Positions 1 to 7,403 of a stretch of DNA of 10,332 bases are shown one piece after another (within the stretch, counting starts at the first letter, position 1; the number at the start of each line of letters is the position of its first letter). Below the pieces are notes generated by a model that did not search any database, was not told the DNA's origin, and saw nothing but the letters and a program-made list of their open reading frames with translations. The translations under genes were made by a program, and so were the position numbers. The DNA comes from Bacteroidaceae bacterium (GTDB taxonomy: Bacteria > Bacteroidota > Bacteroidia > Bacteroidales > Bacteroidaceae): contig CAAGGT010000045.1 of the NCBI GenBank assembly GCA_900769465.1, forward strand, positions 1 through 10,332, in the 5' to 3' direction.

Positions 1-1055
1 GTTCCTGCCACATTGGCAATATTCTCAGCATCTGCAGGAAGAATTCCGCATCTCTTGGTCAGCACTTGAACCTCACTGTCAAGAGGCATGTAGTCCAGCT
101 CCAGAGGAAAGAACCTTCCTACGAGTGCTCGGTCAAGACTCATCGTTCCTGTATACTCTGCTCCGACATTGGCCGTCGCTATGAAGACACAGTCCGGATG
201 AACAGCAATCGACCTGAGCTCATCTCCTCCAGCCATCTCCACAGGAAGCATCCTACGTGAATCAAGACATGGAAAGAGGATATTGTTGGTGGTAACCGGT
301 GCTCTTGAGAGCTCGTCCAAGAGGATCACTCCAGGCTTCTGGATGTCCTGCGTGAACTTAGCGTAGTCGAATACCGACTCGCCTCCCTTCTGAAGTCTGT
401 GCACTCCGAGCAGTCCTGATACCGGATCGTACATCGAACCCATATCATATACATGACAGTCAAGTCCTAGCTTCTTGCATGCAAGCATCACCAGCTCAGT
501 CTTACCTGTTCCTGAAGGTCCGACCATCATGGTGTTTACCTTAGACTTGATATTCCTCACGAGAAGGTACCAATCCTTGTCTGCTATATGGAATCCTTCG
601 TTCTCAATGGTAGGAGCAGACAGCTTCTTGTCAGACTTGATCTGGAGGAGCATCGATCCCGGAGTCGCAGCATTGCCTGATTCCGTAAAGAGAGTGGATT
701 CACCGGACAGTACAGGTCTGCTGTTGTCTTCCATCTCAGCCTTGTAGTCCTCATATGCCTGATTCATGGCTTTAGATGGCCTGTGGTTCTCCGAATGATA
801 GTCTCCGTTATTGAGACCTATCGGGTAGATCTGACCCGCAGAGTAGAATGTAGTGGAATGAAGCGAACGCAGCTCAAGGCTCTCGCTTCCGAAGATCGTT
901 CCTAACGGATAGTCCTCTCTCATCCTGGAGTCTGCCTGTACGTTAAGTCCTTCGTCGATGTGTCTGCCTGAAGGCTCTTTCTGTCCTGAAAGCGGTCTGA
1001 GTCTCTGTCTGCCGCCAACCTTTACTGTTCTGAAGAAGTAGAATTTCTGTGCCAT
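1..1055 (-). CDS. MoxR/CbbQ-like AAA+ ATPase, 3' end outside window
   Basis: The frame is open from ATG at 1055 down to the window edge, giving 351 codons with no stop. An in-frame TGA about 24 bases upstream and the lack of other nearby ATGs support this start; no Shine-Dalgarno is visible. The first ~150 residues (beginning MAQKFYFFRT) match no domain I recognise. A AAA+ core follows: Walker A GPSGTGKT at residues 179-186, Walker B GVILLDEL with D247 and E248, a sensor-1-like segment ending IATANVG near residue 295, and an arginine-finger-like LDRALVGRF at 307-315. This layout is that of MoxR/CbbQ/CobS ATPases, which remodel or activate partner proteins, often together with a VWA-domain protein. 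Any partner gene would lie downstream, outside the window. The gene diverges from the transfer operon, so a role in conjugation is unproven. The family call is firm; the specific function is unknown. Confidence 0.9.
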   Translation of the reverse strand, partial: MAQKFYFFRTVKVGGRQRLRPLSGQKEPSGRHIDEGLNVQADSRMREDYPLGTIFGSESLELRSLHSTTFYSAGQIYPIGLNNGDYHSENHRPSKAMNQAYEDYKAEMEDNSRPVLSGESTLFTESGNAATPGSMLLQIKSDKKLSAPTIENEGFHIADKDWYLLVRNIKSKVNTMMVGPSGTGKTELVMLACKKLGLDCHVYDMGSMYDPVSGLLGVHRLQKGGESVFDYAKFTQDIQKPGVILLDELSRAPVTTNNILFPCLDSRRMLPVEMAGGDELRSIAVHPDCVFIATANVGAEYTGTMSLDRALVGRFFPLELDYMPLDSEVQVLTKRCGILPADAENIANVAG

Positions 1056-1091
1056 ATCGGTAATACTTAAATGATTTCACTTGTCGACACG

Positions 1092-1106
1092 GATGCCTCT
1101 GGCATC
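1092..1106. repeat. Perfect 6-bp hairpin GATGCC-TCT-GGCATC
   Basis: The arms at 1092-1097 and 1101-1106 are perfectly complementary around a 3-base loop. It lies 37 bases upstream of the start codon of the minus-strand ATPase, so it would fall in that gene's leader or promoter. No T tract follows on either strand, which argues against a terminator. It may be a protein-binding site or chance. Confidence 0.45.
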
Positions 1107-1225
1107 GACCTCCGATGTGGATCCAGCAGGCTTTTACTGTTCCATGGTGTCGTGTCTTTTATGACAGCAGACAGTAGAGCAGCATCTGGAAAGCATGCAC
1201 GGGAATGGGAAAACTGATGCGACCT

Positions 1226-1244
1226 CGGGAGTGTCCCGTTTTCT
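1226..1244 (+). terminator. Possible intrinsic terminator
   Basis: CGGGA (1226-1230) pairs with TCCCG (1234-1238) around a GTG loop and is followed by TTTTCT. The stem is short and the T run brief, so this is a weak candidate. If real, it would end a short plus-strand transcript starting somewhere in 1056-1200, or act as an upstream barrier for the tra promoter. The right arm is also part of an inverted repeat with 1306-1313, so an alternative fold exists. Confidence 0.3.
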
Positions 1245-1336
1245 CAAGGGAACCGTGACAGGGATTCCAAGGGCGCTCTAACTTGCGTCATAAAACGGCT
1301 TAGACACGGGACAGGGAAATGCTTCTTCAATCACTA

Positions 1337-1380
1337 TTGGTTAATTTATATTATCATTTTGGTTAAATATAATTATTATT
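1337..1380 (+). repeat. Two 22-bp direct repeats at the tra promoter
   Basis: TTGGTTAA begins at 1337 and again at 1359. The two 22-base units match at 17 of 22 positions by eye. The second copy overlaps the -33 element of the tra promoter. A 22-bp period is about two helical turns, so proteins bound to the two copies would sit on the same DNA face, as for an activator or repressor of the operon. This role is inferred; AT-richness could produce part of the similarity. Confidence 0.45.
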
Positions 1381-1390
1381 TATATCTTTG
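1358..1390 (+). promoter_or_regulatory. Bacteroides-type promoter of the tra operon
   Basis: A -33 box TTTG (1358-1361) and a -7 box TATCTTTG (1383-1390) are separated by 21 bp, matching the Bacteroidota primary sigma consensus TTTG-N19-21-TAnnTTTG. Transcription should begin a few bases after 1390, leaving a leader of about 20 nt before ATG at 1415. This is the only strong plus-strand promoter I found upstream of the tra genes and probably drives the whole operon. Confidence 0.8.
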
Positions 1391-1414
1391 CAGCGCAAGG
1401 TAAATTATAACGAT

Positions 1415-1759
1415 ATGGAACTTAAAGACACAATCCTACTTCTGTTGATGGTAGCGGTGCTACTGTTTTCAGTAATCTACACTCTGGTCAAGATCATGCA
1501 GATCAGAGCAATGACGTCTAACGACAAGCTGGACGTGAACGAAGTCGTAAGGGTAGGCAAGACAGACAAGAAACCTGTCCTGAAAGACTATGATCCCTCT
1601 GGCGAGGATAGCGGATTCGCTCCAATGGCTCCGTCCGCAGATGAATTCCTTCACGACCCTGTATCGCCTTTGGATGAATACATGGATCCCGCAACCTCTC
1701 CGGAAAGGAAGGAGGAACTGGCCAAGCAGCTGCAGGACGCTGGATATGACCTGCATTAA
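1415..1759 (+). CDS. Unrecognised single-helix membrane protein, first gene of the tra operon
   Basis: The protein has 114 residues and starts MELKDTILLLL. A TTG start at 1388 would read through the -7 box of the promoter, so ATG at 1415 is the sound choice. One hydrophobic helix spans residues 6-27, followed by a basic stretch and then a soluble, acidic, proline-containing tail with a short charged helix near the C-terminus (PERKEELAKQLQDAGYDLH). I recognise no domain. It is the promoter-proximal gene, 71 bp before traE, so it is probably a membrane-anchored accessory or element-specific component of the conjugation machine. It does not look like a pilin or a known Tra protein from CTnDOT-type elements. 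Existence of the gene is likely; the role is unknown. Confidence 0.75.
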   Translation: MELKDTILLLLMVAVLLFSVIYTLVKIMQIRAMTSNDKLDVNEVVRVGKTDKKPVLKDYDPSGEDSGFAPMAPSADEFLHDPVSPLDEYMDPATSPERKEELAKQLQDAGYDLH

Positions 1760-1830
1760 TTCTCTACAATCAAAGTAAAGACTGTATACGGGTGAGGTGA
1801 TGTGCGACAAACATCATCAATTCACAGTAT

Positions 1831-2145
1831 ATGGAAAACATCAAATCAAAAGTCAGACGACTCATACTACTGCTGCCGGTTCTTATGATGCCTGCTGTCA
1901 TGAATGCACAGGTCAAGGATTTCGGTTCAGGAATATCACAATGGAATTCAATGCTCAGAGGATGGGGCGACGAGATCTTCGCCTTCGTCACCATCCTGTG
2001 CGTGATCATCGGCGGAATACAGCTGGTAGTCATCTATCCCAAGTTCTCGGGTGGAGACCAGCACTCCGCATCGGCATTTCTCAAGCACGGAGGCGGACTC
2101 ATGCTTGTCATCGTGATACTCAATCTCTTCAAGATATTCTTGTAG
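1831..2145 (+). CDS. traE: TraE-like conjugal transfer protein (DUF4134, VirB2-like pilin candidate)
   Basis: The 104-residue protein has a signal peptide (residues 1-26, basic start, hydrophobic core, likely cleavage at MNA-Q). Two hydrophobic helices follow (about 50-68 and 88-103), joined by a short loop with the sequence KFSGGDQ. This signal peptide, helix, GGD/SGD loop, helix arrangement is that of TraE/DUF4134 of Bacteroides conjugative transposons. TraE resembles VirB2/TrbC pilins in size and topology and is thought to form the pilus or a membrane component of the channel. It lies in the expected place directly before traF (one base between stop and next start). Start ATG 1831 keeps the whole signal peptide; no Shine-Dalgarno is evident. 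Longer readings in overlapping frames are not credible. Confidence 0.88.
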   Translation: MENIKSKVRRLILLLPVLMMPAVMNAQVKDFGSGISQWNSMLRGWGDEIFAFVTILCVIIGGIQLVVIYPKFSGGDQHSASAFLKHGGGLMLVIVILNLFKIFL

Positions 2146-2146
2146 T

Positions 2147-2500
2147 ATGAAGTCATGGAAATCAATTCATTTCAAGAGCTGGAAGTCTCTGGATGAGCCC
2201 CTGTCGTTCTTCGGCATCAAGGGGCGTTTCATGGTTGTGTTCATCATCGTCGCTGTCTTCGCAGCTATGACGGCTCTTGCACTGGGGAATACCTTCAACA
2301 AGATGATCACTCTCATCTTTCTGGCCGGTGCACTGGTGGCGGACTATATGTTCATTCAGGTACTTCAGGGCAAGTACAGCGAGCGTGAGTTCGCCCGCAT
2401 GCTTGCAAAGAACAAGATGAGGATGCACGTCAAGGTAATGCCGGTATCGTTGGACTCTATGATGGAGGAGGTAAGCTATGGAGATGAAGACAAGGTCTAA
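2147..2500 (+). CDS. traF: TraF-like conjugal transfer protein (DUF4133, VirB3-like)
   Basis: The 117-residue protein has two adjacent membrane helices (about 27-47 and 50-72). Upstream is the short motif FFGIKGRF, and downstream is a basic cytoplasmic segment (GKYSEREFARMLAKNKMR). This is the shape of TraF/DUF4133, the VirB3-like inner-membrane partner of the TraG ATPase. The N-terminus carries a short internal repeat (KSWKS twice within 14 residues). The start follows the traE stop by a single base, and the last 23 bases overlap the start of traG, indicating coupled translation with both neighbours. Confidence 0.87.
   Translation: MKSWKSIHFKSWKSLDEPLSFFGIKGRFMVVFIIVAVFAAMTALALGNTFNKMITLIFLAGALVADYMFIQVLQGKYSEREFARMLAKNKMRMHVKVMPVSLDSMMEEVSYGDEDKV
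2464..2471 (+). promoter_or_regulatory. Strong Shine-Dalgarno for traG
   Basis: GGAGGAGG lies 6 bases before ATG 2478, inside the traF coding region. Such a purine-rich site is unusual in this operon, where other starts have none, and it fixes the traG start. It suggests that the ATPase gets its own efficient initiation despite overlapping traF. Confidence 0.7.
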
Positions 2501-4985
2501 GGAGTTCGATGAGATATTCCCTATCCTGAATGTCCAGGATGGCGTGGTCATATCGAAGAGAGGTGACGTGACCATCGGCTGGAGACTGGTTCTTCCACCT
2601 ATGTACGCCCTCGATGCTGCAGGCTATACAGACCTTCACGGACGATTCTACCGGGCGATCCGCGACCTTCCGGAGTGGACTATGGTGCACAGGCAGGATG
2701 TGTTCTTCCGTAGAGCGTATGACCCAGCTGAAGGCAGGAGCTTTCTTGACAGAGCATATCAGAGTCATTTCGAAGGAAGGCCGTATCTGCATCACGAGCA
2801 GTACATCTTCATTACACTCACAAACAAGTACACTGCTGTCCGCGAGCCGGATTCATGCGGTGTTCTTGGGATGATGAGGAAGGTACGCGAAGGCTGCCAT
2901 GAGGACATCTACCGCATCGATGCCGTCGGAGAGGAGTTCATCTATAAGCTTACCGATTCAAGAGCCATCAAGGCGGAAAGGCTTACGGACGAAGACCTGA
3001 GGAATTGCATCATCAGGCATATGTCGATGGGAGTGGATGACGGCATCCTCTCCGACCTGGACATGTACAGCGACCGCGTCGAGGGGAACGGCAGCTCGAT
3101 GTGGGCCTATATCATCAACGAAGGAAGGCAGATGCCGAGCGAGATAGCATCTTCACGAAAGGTCGAGAAGGTCAGCACTCCCCTCTCTGCACTCGGTCTC
3201 TCGCTGGGTGCATCAATCGGTACTCTTCTGGACTGTGAGCATATCGTCAATTCATACATCCTCATGCTTCCGGCAAAGGCGACGCTTGACGAACTGGATT
3301 CGCGCCAGAAGAAGATGCTCAGCATGTCAAGCAGGGATAACGAGAACAGTAAGAACCACATTGAGATCGAGACATATATCAAGGAGAATCTCGAAGACGA
3401 GAAGACCACGGTCAGGGCTCATACGAACATCCTCGTATTCGGGTCAGAGAAGCAGCAGTCGATGCTCAGGGCCAAGGTCAGCGCGGCATTCTCGCAGATG
3501 AATGTCCGCTGCGTCAGCACCACCTACGACACGCCGGTGCTGTGGCACTCGGCACTGCCGGGAGCGGCATGTGAGATCGGCGGGAAGAACCTAATGCTGA
3601 ACGAACTGTCGGCAGTATTATGCCTATGGCCGATGGAGTCCTTCCAGTACGGCATCCCGGACGGCACTCTCCCGATGTGTGACAGGACCAGGAACATACC
3701 GATCCTGATGGATGTGCAGAAGCAGGCGTTCGAGGCCGGACTCATCAGCAACTATAACGCCTTCTTCCTTGGAGGTTCGGGTAGCGGAAAGTCCTTCTTC
3801 ACGAACTACTTCGTCCGCAACAGCTATGACAGCGGAGATATGATATTCATCATCGACAAGGGCTATTCCTATGAAGGCGTATGTTCTGTCATACGTGAGG
3901 AGTCAGGAGGAGCTGACGGCGTGTATCTCAAATGGGACAGCAAGGCCAAGGAAGGCATGTCGTTCAACATCTTCTGGGATCTGAAGCAGTGGCTCAATGA
4001 CAAGGGAGACCTCAATCCAGAATGCATCGGCCTTCGGTTCGTGCAGTCGATCCTGCAGACGATCTGGCAGCCGGTTGGAGGATGGAACTCAGCCAGCAGC
4101 AGTATCGTCATCCAGATCCTGAAGGATTTCGCGCTGGAGTGGAGAAAGTCTGACGAAAGTCCTATTTATGACGACCTGTTCAACTTCATAAGCAGCGATA
4201 TCACAGCACAGATAACAGGAGAGAACGGATATTCTGTCAATGGTGTGATCAACAGGCAGGCCAGCCTCGACATCAACGAGATGTGTACCGCCTTGGGATC
4301 GTATGCACTTAACGGTCAGTTCAAGCATCTGCTGAACGGAAGAGGGACACAGGATATCTTCTCAAGCCGCTTCACGGTCTTCGAGGTGGACAGCATCGAG
4401 AATATGGGAGAGGAATTCTACCGTATCGCCATCCTCTGCATCATGAACGCGTTCGAGGCAAAGATGAGGGCGGAGCAGGACGTGCATAAGGTGCTTATCA
4501 TCGAGGAAGCTTGGAAGGCGATCGCCAACGAGACTATGTCGACCTACCTTCTCGGTCTATGGAAGACCGCCCGTAAGCTCAATACCGCAGCCATTGTCGT
4601 GACTCAGGAGTTCAATGACATCGTGTCATCACAGATCATCAAGAACACTATCCTTCAGAACTCAGACGTGAAGGTGATACTGGAGCAGGCAATGAGCAGC
4701 AACGTCATAGCAGAGCTTGGAGAGTTCCTTGGTCTGGATGACCACCAGAAGTCACTGGTGCTCTCGATCAATCGTGGTACGGACGTCAGATATCTGTATA
4801 AGGAGGTATTCATATCTCTTGGAGCCAAGCACAGCGGTGTCTATGCCACCGAGGTGTCATCGGAAGAGTCCATCGCCTACGAGTCAGCCATGAAAAAGAA
4901 GAAGACATTCATGGAATACCGTCAGACAATGTCACCTGTAGCTGCAATTAAGAAGATCATCAGCGAACGAAATGTCAGGAAATAG
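2478..4985 (+). CDS. traG: TraG conjugation ATPase (VirB4-like)
   Basis: The 835-residue protein has the usual length of Bacteroides TraG. Its N-terminus (FDEIFPILNVQDGVVISKRG, then GWRLVLPP) is typical of the TraG N-terminal domain of Bacteroidota (DUF3875). The C-terminal half is the P-loop ATPase domain: Walker A GGSGSGKS at residues 432-439, and Walker B VLIIEEAWK at 672-680 with the acidic pair E676-E677. Late motifs such as LGEFLGLDDHQKSLVLSIN also fit. VirB4-like ATPases power assembly and substrate transfer at the cytoplasmic side of the type IV secretion system, working with TraF (VirB3-like). The gene overlaps traF by 23 bp and traI by 14 bp. All key ATPase residues are present and the frame is intact, so the enzyme should be functional. 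Confidence 0.96.
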   Translation: MEMKTRSKEFDEIFPILNVQDGVVISKRGDVTIGWRLVLPPMYALDAAGYTDLHGRFYRAIRDLPEWTMVHRQDVFFRRAYDPAEGRSFLDRAYQSHFEGRPYLHHEQYIFITLTNKYTAVREPDSCGVLGMMRKVREGCHEDIYRIDAVGEEFIYKLTDSRAIKAERLTDEDLRNCIIRHMSMGVDDGILSDLDMYSDRVEGNGSSMWAYIINEGRQMPSEIASSRKVEKVSTPLSALGLSLGASIGTLLDCEHIVNSYILMLPAKATLDELDSRQKKMLSMSSRDNENSKNHIEIETYIKENLEDEKTTVRAHTNILVFGSEKQQSMLRAKVSAAFSQMNVRCVSTTYDTPVLWHSALPGAACEIGGKNLMLNELSAVLCLWPMESFQYGIPDGTLPMCDRTRNIPILMDVQKQAFEAGLISNYNAFFLGGSGSGKSFFTNYFVRNSYDSGDMIFIIDKGYSYEGVCSVIREESGGADGVYLKWDSKAKEGMSFNIFWDLKQWLNDKGDLNPECIGLRFVQSILQTIWQPVGGWNSASSSIVIQILKDFALEWRKSDESPIYDDLFNFISSDITAQITGENGYSVNGVINRQASLDINEMCTALGSYALNGQFKHLLNGRGTQDIFSSRFTVFEVDSIENMGEEFYRIAILCIMNAFEAKMRAEQDVHKVLIIEEAWKAIANETMSTYLLGLWKTARKLNTAAIVVTQEFNDIVSSQIIKNTILQNSDVKVILEQAMSSNVIAELGEFLGLDDHQKSLVLSINRGTDVRYLYKEVFISLGAKHSGVYATEVSSEESIAYESAMKKKKTFMEYRQTMSPVAAIKKIISERNVRK

Positions 4986-5835
4986 ACTCATACTCATAGC
5001 GGTTATTCTGCTGGGCGGGCTGAAGGCTTCCGCTCAGCAGATAGTCATTGACCCGAGCCAGATCGCCGCTTCGGCGACCAATGCAGCAGAGCAGGTGGAC
5101 TACATGCTCGACCAGCTCGGAGAACTGGCGCATCTGGGCGACCAGATGAACAGCATGAGGGAGCATATCGACAATGTCTTCGGCGAGGACGGCATAGCTG
5201 GCAAGACAATCAGCGTACTGGAGGACCTGGGAACACTCAAGAGGCTCACAGAGGCCTTCGATGCCACGCTGAGCCGGACAGATGCCTATGTCCGGCAGAT
5301 GCAGGAGCTGCAACGGTTCCGTCTCAATGACGCCAACATCATGCTTAACCATCTACTGACCATGCAGGACTATGCAGAGATGGCGCTCGAGACGGCCCGG
5401 AAACTTCTTAACACGCTCGGATTCTCCAAGAAGGAGAAGAAGGACGAACTGGAGAAGATCATCGCAGACCTTGAGTACAGGATGAAGGATACACAGGAGA
5501 AGATGCAGATGGAGATGCAGGCTACCATCCTGGCTGAAGGTCTGACCGAATTCGTCGAGCAGATAGATTCACAGATGGGAGCTGACGACTTCATACTCTC
5601 CAAACAGGCCTACGGCACCAAGGAGACGGCTGCATCAGGATCTCTTGGCGCAGTCTCTCTTCTGATCGTTCTCGCAGGTGCTCTGCTTACGGGATTCTCG
5701 TATTTCGTATTCACTCGCGGAGGCATTGCCGGTGACCCGACTGCAGATGAAATCATGCTAAGGGTCGGATCCGGATTCATCGGTGCGATGGCTCTGCTTA
5801 ATCTCATCAGCATACTAACAGGGGTGTCATTATGA
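4972..5835 (+). CDS. traI: TraI-like periplasmic T4SS protein (DUF4141/VirB5-like) with a C-terminal two-helix hairpin
   Basis: The 287-residue protein has a signal peptide ending near ASA-Q (residues 19-22). The mature start QQIVIDPSQIA matches the Q-x-V-x-DP-x-x-(I/L)A pattern I recall for TraI/DUF4141 proteins. Residues ~35-200 are strongly helical, with a charged coiled-coil-like stretch around 150-200, as in VirB5-type minor pilins. Unlike the ~210-residue TraI I recall from CTnDOT, this one continues with two hydrophobic helices (about 226-248 and 265-284) joined by a loop with GGIAGDP (250-256). That tail resembles the TraE pilin hairpin. It overlaps traG by 14 bp and traJ by 4 bp (ATGA). 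The TraI assignment rests on position and N-terminus and is good but not certain. Confidence 0.75.
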   Translation: MSGNRLILIAVILLGGLKASAQQIVIDPSQIAASATNAAEQVDYMLDQLGELAHLGDQMNSMREHIDNVFGEDGIAGKTISVLEDLGTLKRLTEAFDATLSRTDAYVRQMQELQRFRLNDANIMLNHLLTMQDYAEMALETARKLLNTLGFSKKEKKDELEKIIADLEYRMKDTQEKMQMEMQATILAEGLTEFVEQIDSQMGADDFILSKQAYGTKETAASGSLGAVSLLIVLAGALLTGFSYFVFTRGGIAGDPTADEIMLRVGSGFIGAMALLNLISILTGVSL

Positions 5836-6767
5836 TTACAGCACTTACCATATGGACAACGCTGGACAATGTCAAGACCAGCATCTTCACCGAACACATG
5901 GACGGGATGTCCCATGTGGCCACTTTCATTGCTGCCGTTACGGCAGGCCTGGCGATACTTAAGAACTACAACGGCTTCGTCAAGGGAGACGGAATAGACT
6001 TCATGCTCCTCTTCAAGCCCATCATGATACTTGTTCTGGTAGGCAACTTCAATGTGCTGGTGATGCAGCCATTCGACTCTCTTGTCAACATCTTCATCAG
6101 GAGCATGACGGAGACCGCGAGCGTGACCAATGAGGAATACCTGGCCAGCTGGAAACATAATCTGGAGACTATGGCCTTGTCGGACATAGCCAGCAACATC
6201 GAAGAGTATCAGCAGACCATCGCGTCATTCGAGAACCAGTCGCGCATTGCACGCTTCTTCAAGACCATATGGGAAGGGCTAAAACGTTCGGTGATGAGCA
6301 TGATGAACATCACTTCCCTCAAGACAGGGGCGCTCATCGGAGGCTTACTATACATCGTGGCGAAGATACTGCTGTTCATGCAGCAGGTGATCTGCTACAT
6401 CTATCAGATGTTCATCGGACTTATCGGCCCTCTGATCTTCTCCACAGCCGCCTGGCCGGGATTTGAGGCAGGAATGAAGCGATGGTTCGCAAGGTACATT
6501 CAGATCTCGTGCTGGATACCAGCGGGCTTCCTCATCATGATGATATCACTGGAAGTGACCAGCGCCTTTGCGAATGCCTCGCTTGCTGGAGAAACAGGAC
6601 TGTCGGCCAGCTGGTTCATGATCATCCTGCATATCATATCGCTCGTGATGATCTCTGCCGTACCGAAGCTCGCCACATACTTCATCGAGTCACGAGGAGG
6701 TAACGACGCTCACGGATCCGTAACCCAGCCTGCAAGGAACCTGGCAAGGAAATTCATTAAAATCTAA
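5832..6767 (+). CDS. traJ: TraJ conjugal transfer membrane protein (VirB6-like)
   Basis: The 311-residue polytopic membrane protein has predicted helices near residues 27-44, 57-78, 165-190, 192-209, 222-243 and 258-280. A hydrophilic helical loop occupies 95-150. The motif-like stretch around MFIGLIGPLIFSTAAWPGFE (193-212), followed by RWFARYI, fits TraJ proteins of Bacteroides conjugative transposons. These are VirB6-like inner-membrane channel components involved in substrate passage and pilus assembly. The start is fixed by the ATGA overlap with traI at 5832-5835. Five bases separate its stop from traK. Confidence 0.88.
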   Translation: MITALTIWTTLDNVKTSIFTEHMDGMSHVATFIAAVTAGLAILKNYNGFVKGDGIDFMLLFKPIMILVLVGNFNVLVMQPFDSLVNIFIRSMTETASVTNEEYLASWKHNLETMALSDIASNIEEYQQTIASFENQSRIARFFKTIWEGLKRSVMSMMNITSLKTGALIGGLLYIVAKILLFMQQVICYIYQMFIGLIGPLIFSTAAWPGFEAGMKRWFARYIQISCWIPAGFLIMMISLEVTSAFANASLAGETGLSASWFMIILHIISLVMISAVPKLATYFIESRGGNDAHGSVTQPARNLARKFIKI

Positions 6768-6772
6768 ATACC

Positions 6773-7402
6773 ATGGACAATCTAATAAAGTACTTCGACA
6801 ACATCGATTCATCATTCAGGAAAATGAAGTTCCTGACCATCGCATCTCTCATCTGCGCCGGATGCGTTTGCGTGTTATCTGTAGGCATCGCGGCCTGGTC
6901 ATCCGAGCATGCTCGTGAAAGCGTATACGTCATCGAGAAAGGCTCCGCAGTGATGGCACGTCGCAGCCACGAGGATGCCAACAGGGACATGGAAGCTGCT
7001 GACCATGTAACCAGGTTCCATGAGCTGATGTTCAACCTCTCCCCCAGCTCGGAATCCATCAAGAGGAATGTGGACAGGGCTCTTCTGATGAGCGACCGCA
7101 GCGCGTATGACTACTGGATGGATCTATCGGAACGAGGATTCTACCAGAGGCTGGTGTCGGCCAATGTCTCGCAGGAGATAGTGGTGGACTCTGTAAAGGT
7201 TGACATGCAGTCGTACCCGTACGGAGCCATAACCTACGGCAAGCTCTTCCTGCTGAGAGAGAGCAATATCACATCGTATCAGTTCGAGAGCACGTGCCGT
7301 CTGGTGGAAGTGGAGCGTTCCCCTTCCAACCCTCATGGAATGATGATCGAGAAATTCCTTGTCACACGTAACGATAACCTTGGGACACGTAAACGTAACT
7401 GA
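6773..7402 (+). CDS. traK: TraK conjugal transfer protein (VirB8-like)
   Basis: The 209-residue protein has a short cytoplasmic N-terminus (MDNLIKYFDNIDSSFRKMKF), one membrane helix at about 20-42 and a periplasmic domain. The segment with RFHELMFNLSP, then the stretch ending near YQRLVSANVSQEIVVDSV, is characteristic of TraK of Bacteroides elements, as is its place after traJ. VirB8-like proteins are bitopic assembly factors that connect the inner-membrane platform to the core complex. The frame is intact, and the next gene starts one base after the TGA stop. Confidence 0.9.
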   Translation: MDNLIKYFDNIDSSFRKMKFLTIASLICAGCVCVLSVGIAAWSSEHARESVYVIEKGSAVMARRSHEDANRDMEAADHVTRFHELMFNLSPSSESIKRNVDRALLMSDRSAYDYWMDLSERGFYQRLVSANVSQEIVVDSVKVDMQSYPYGAITYGKLFLLRESNITSYQFESTCRLVEVERSPSNPHGMMIEKFLVTRNDNLGTRKRN

Positions 7403-7403
7403 C

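Larger units (their letters stand above)
1056..1357. other. Structured intergenic region between AAA ATPase and tra operon
   Basis: This stretch separates two divergent genes and I see no convincing gene in it. It contains an 8-bp palindrome (TGTCGACA, 1082-1089), a perfect 6-bp hairpin (1092-1106), a terminator-like hairpin (1226-1244) and an 8-bp inverted repeat pairing 1232-1239 with 1306-1313. The left 270 bases are GC-moderate; the sequence becomes strongly AT-rich from about 1330, where the tra promoter begins. No clear TAnnTTTG box for the minus-strand ATPase was found. The region could be regulatory, could encode an RNA, or could contain a nick or binding site; the sequence alone does not decide. 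Confidence 0.5.

Noticed and set aside
66..747. Plus-strand frames of 64 and 90 codons across 66-260 and 475-747
   Set aside because: They are antisense to the ATPase motifs (475-747 covers Walker A) and have no recognisable content.
1071..1217. 48-codon plus-strand frame beginning MISLVDTDASG, ending just before the hairpin at 1226
   Set aside because: Its start lies only 15 bases from the divergent ATPase start, with no promoter or ribosome site visible, and it runs through hairpin sequence; composition is not convincing.
1388..1414. N-terminal extension of the first operon gene from a TTG at 1388
   Set aside because: The TTG is part of the -7 promoter box, so it would not be transcribed.
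1797..2150. 117-codon plus-strand frame overlapping traE
   Set aside because: It covers the same bases as the well-recognised traE in another frame and has arginine/histidine-rich, shadow-like composition.
2162..2795. Minus-strand frames of 137 and 112 codons
   Set aside because: They are antisense to traF and the traG N-terminus, both of which are recognised families.
5610..6158. 182-codon minus-strand frame opposite traI and traJ
   Set aside because: Despite its length it is the complement of two recognised tra genes, with no signal, helices or motifs of its own.
7359..7403. 15-residue extension of the TraL-like protein
   Set aside because: It would need a TTG start inside traK; ATG 7404, one base after the traK stop, fits the operon's coupling pattern.
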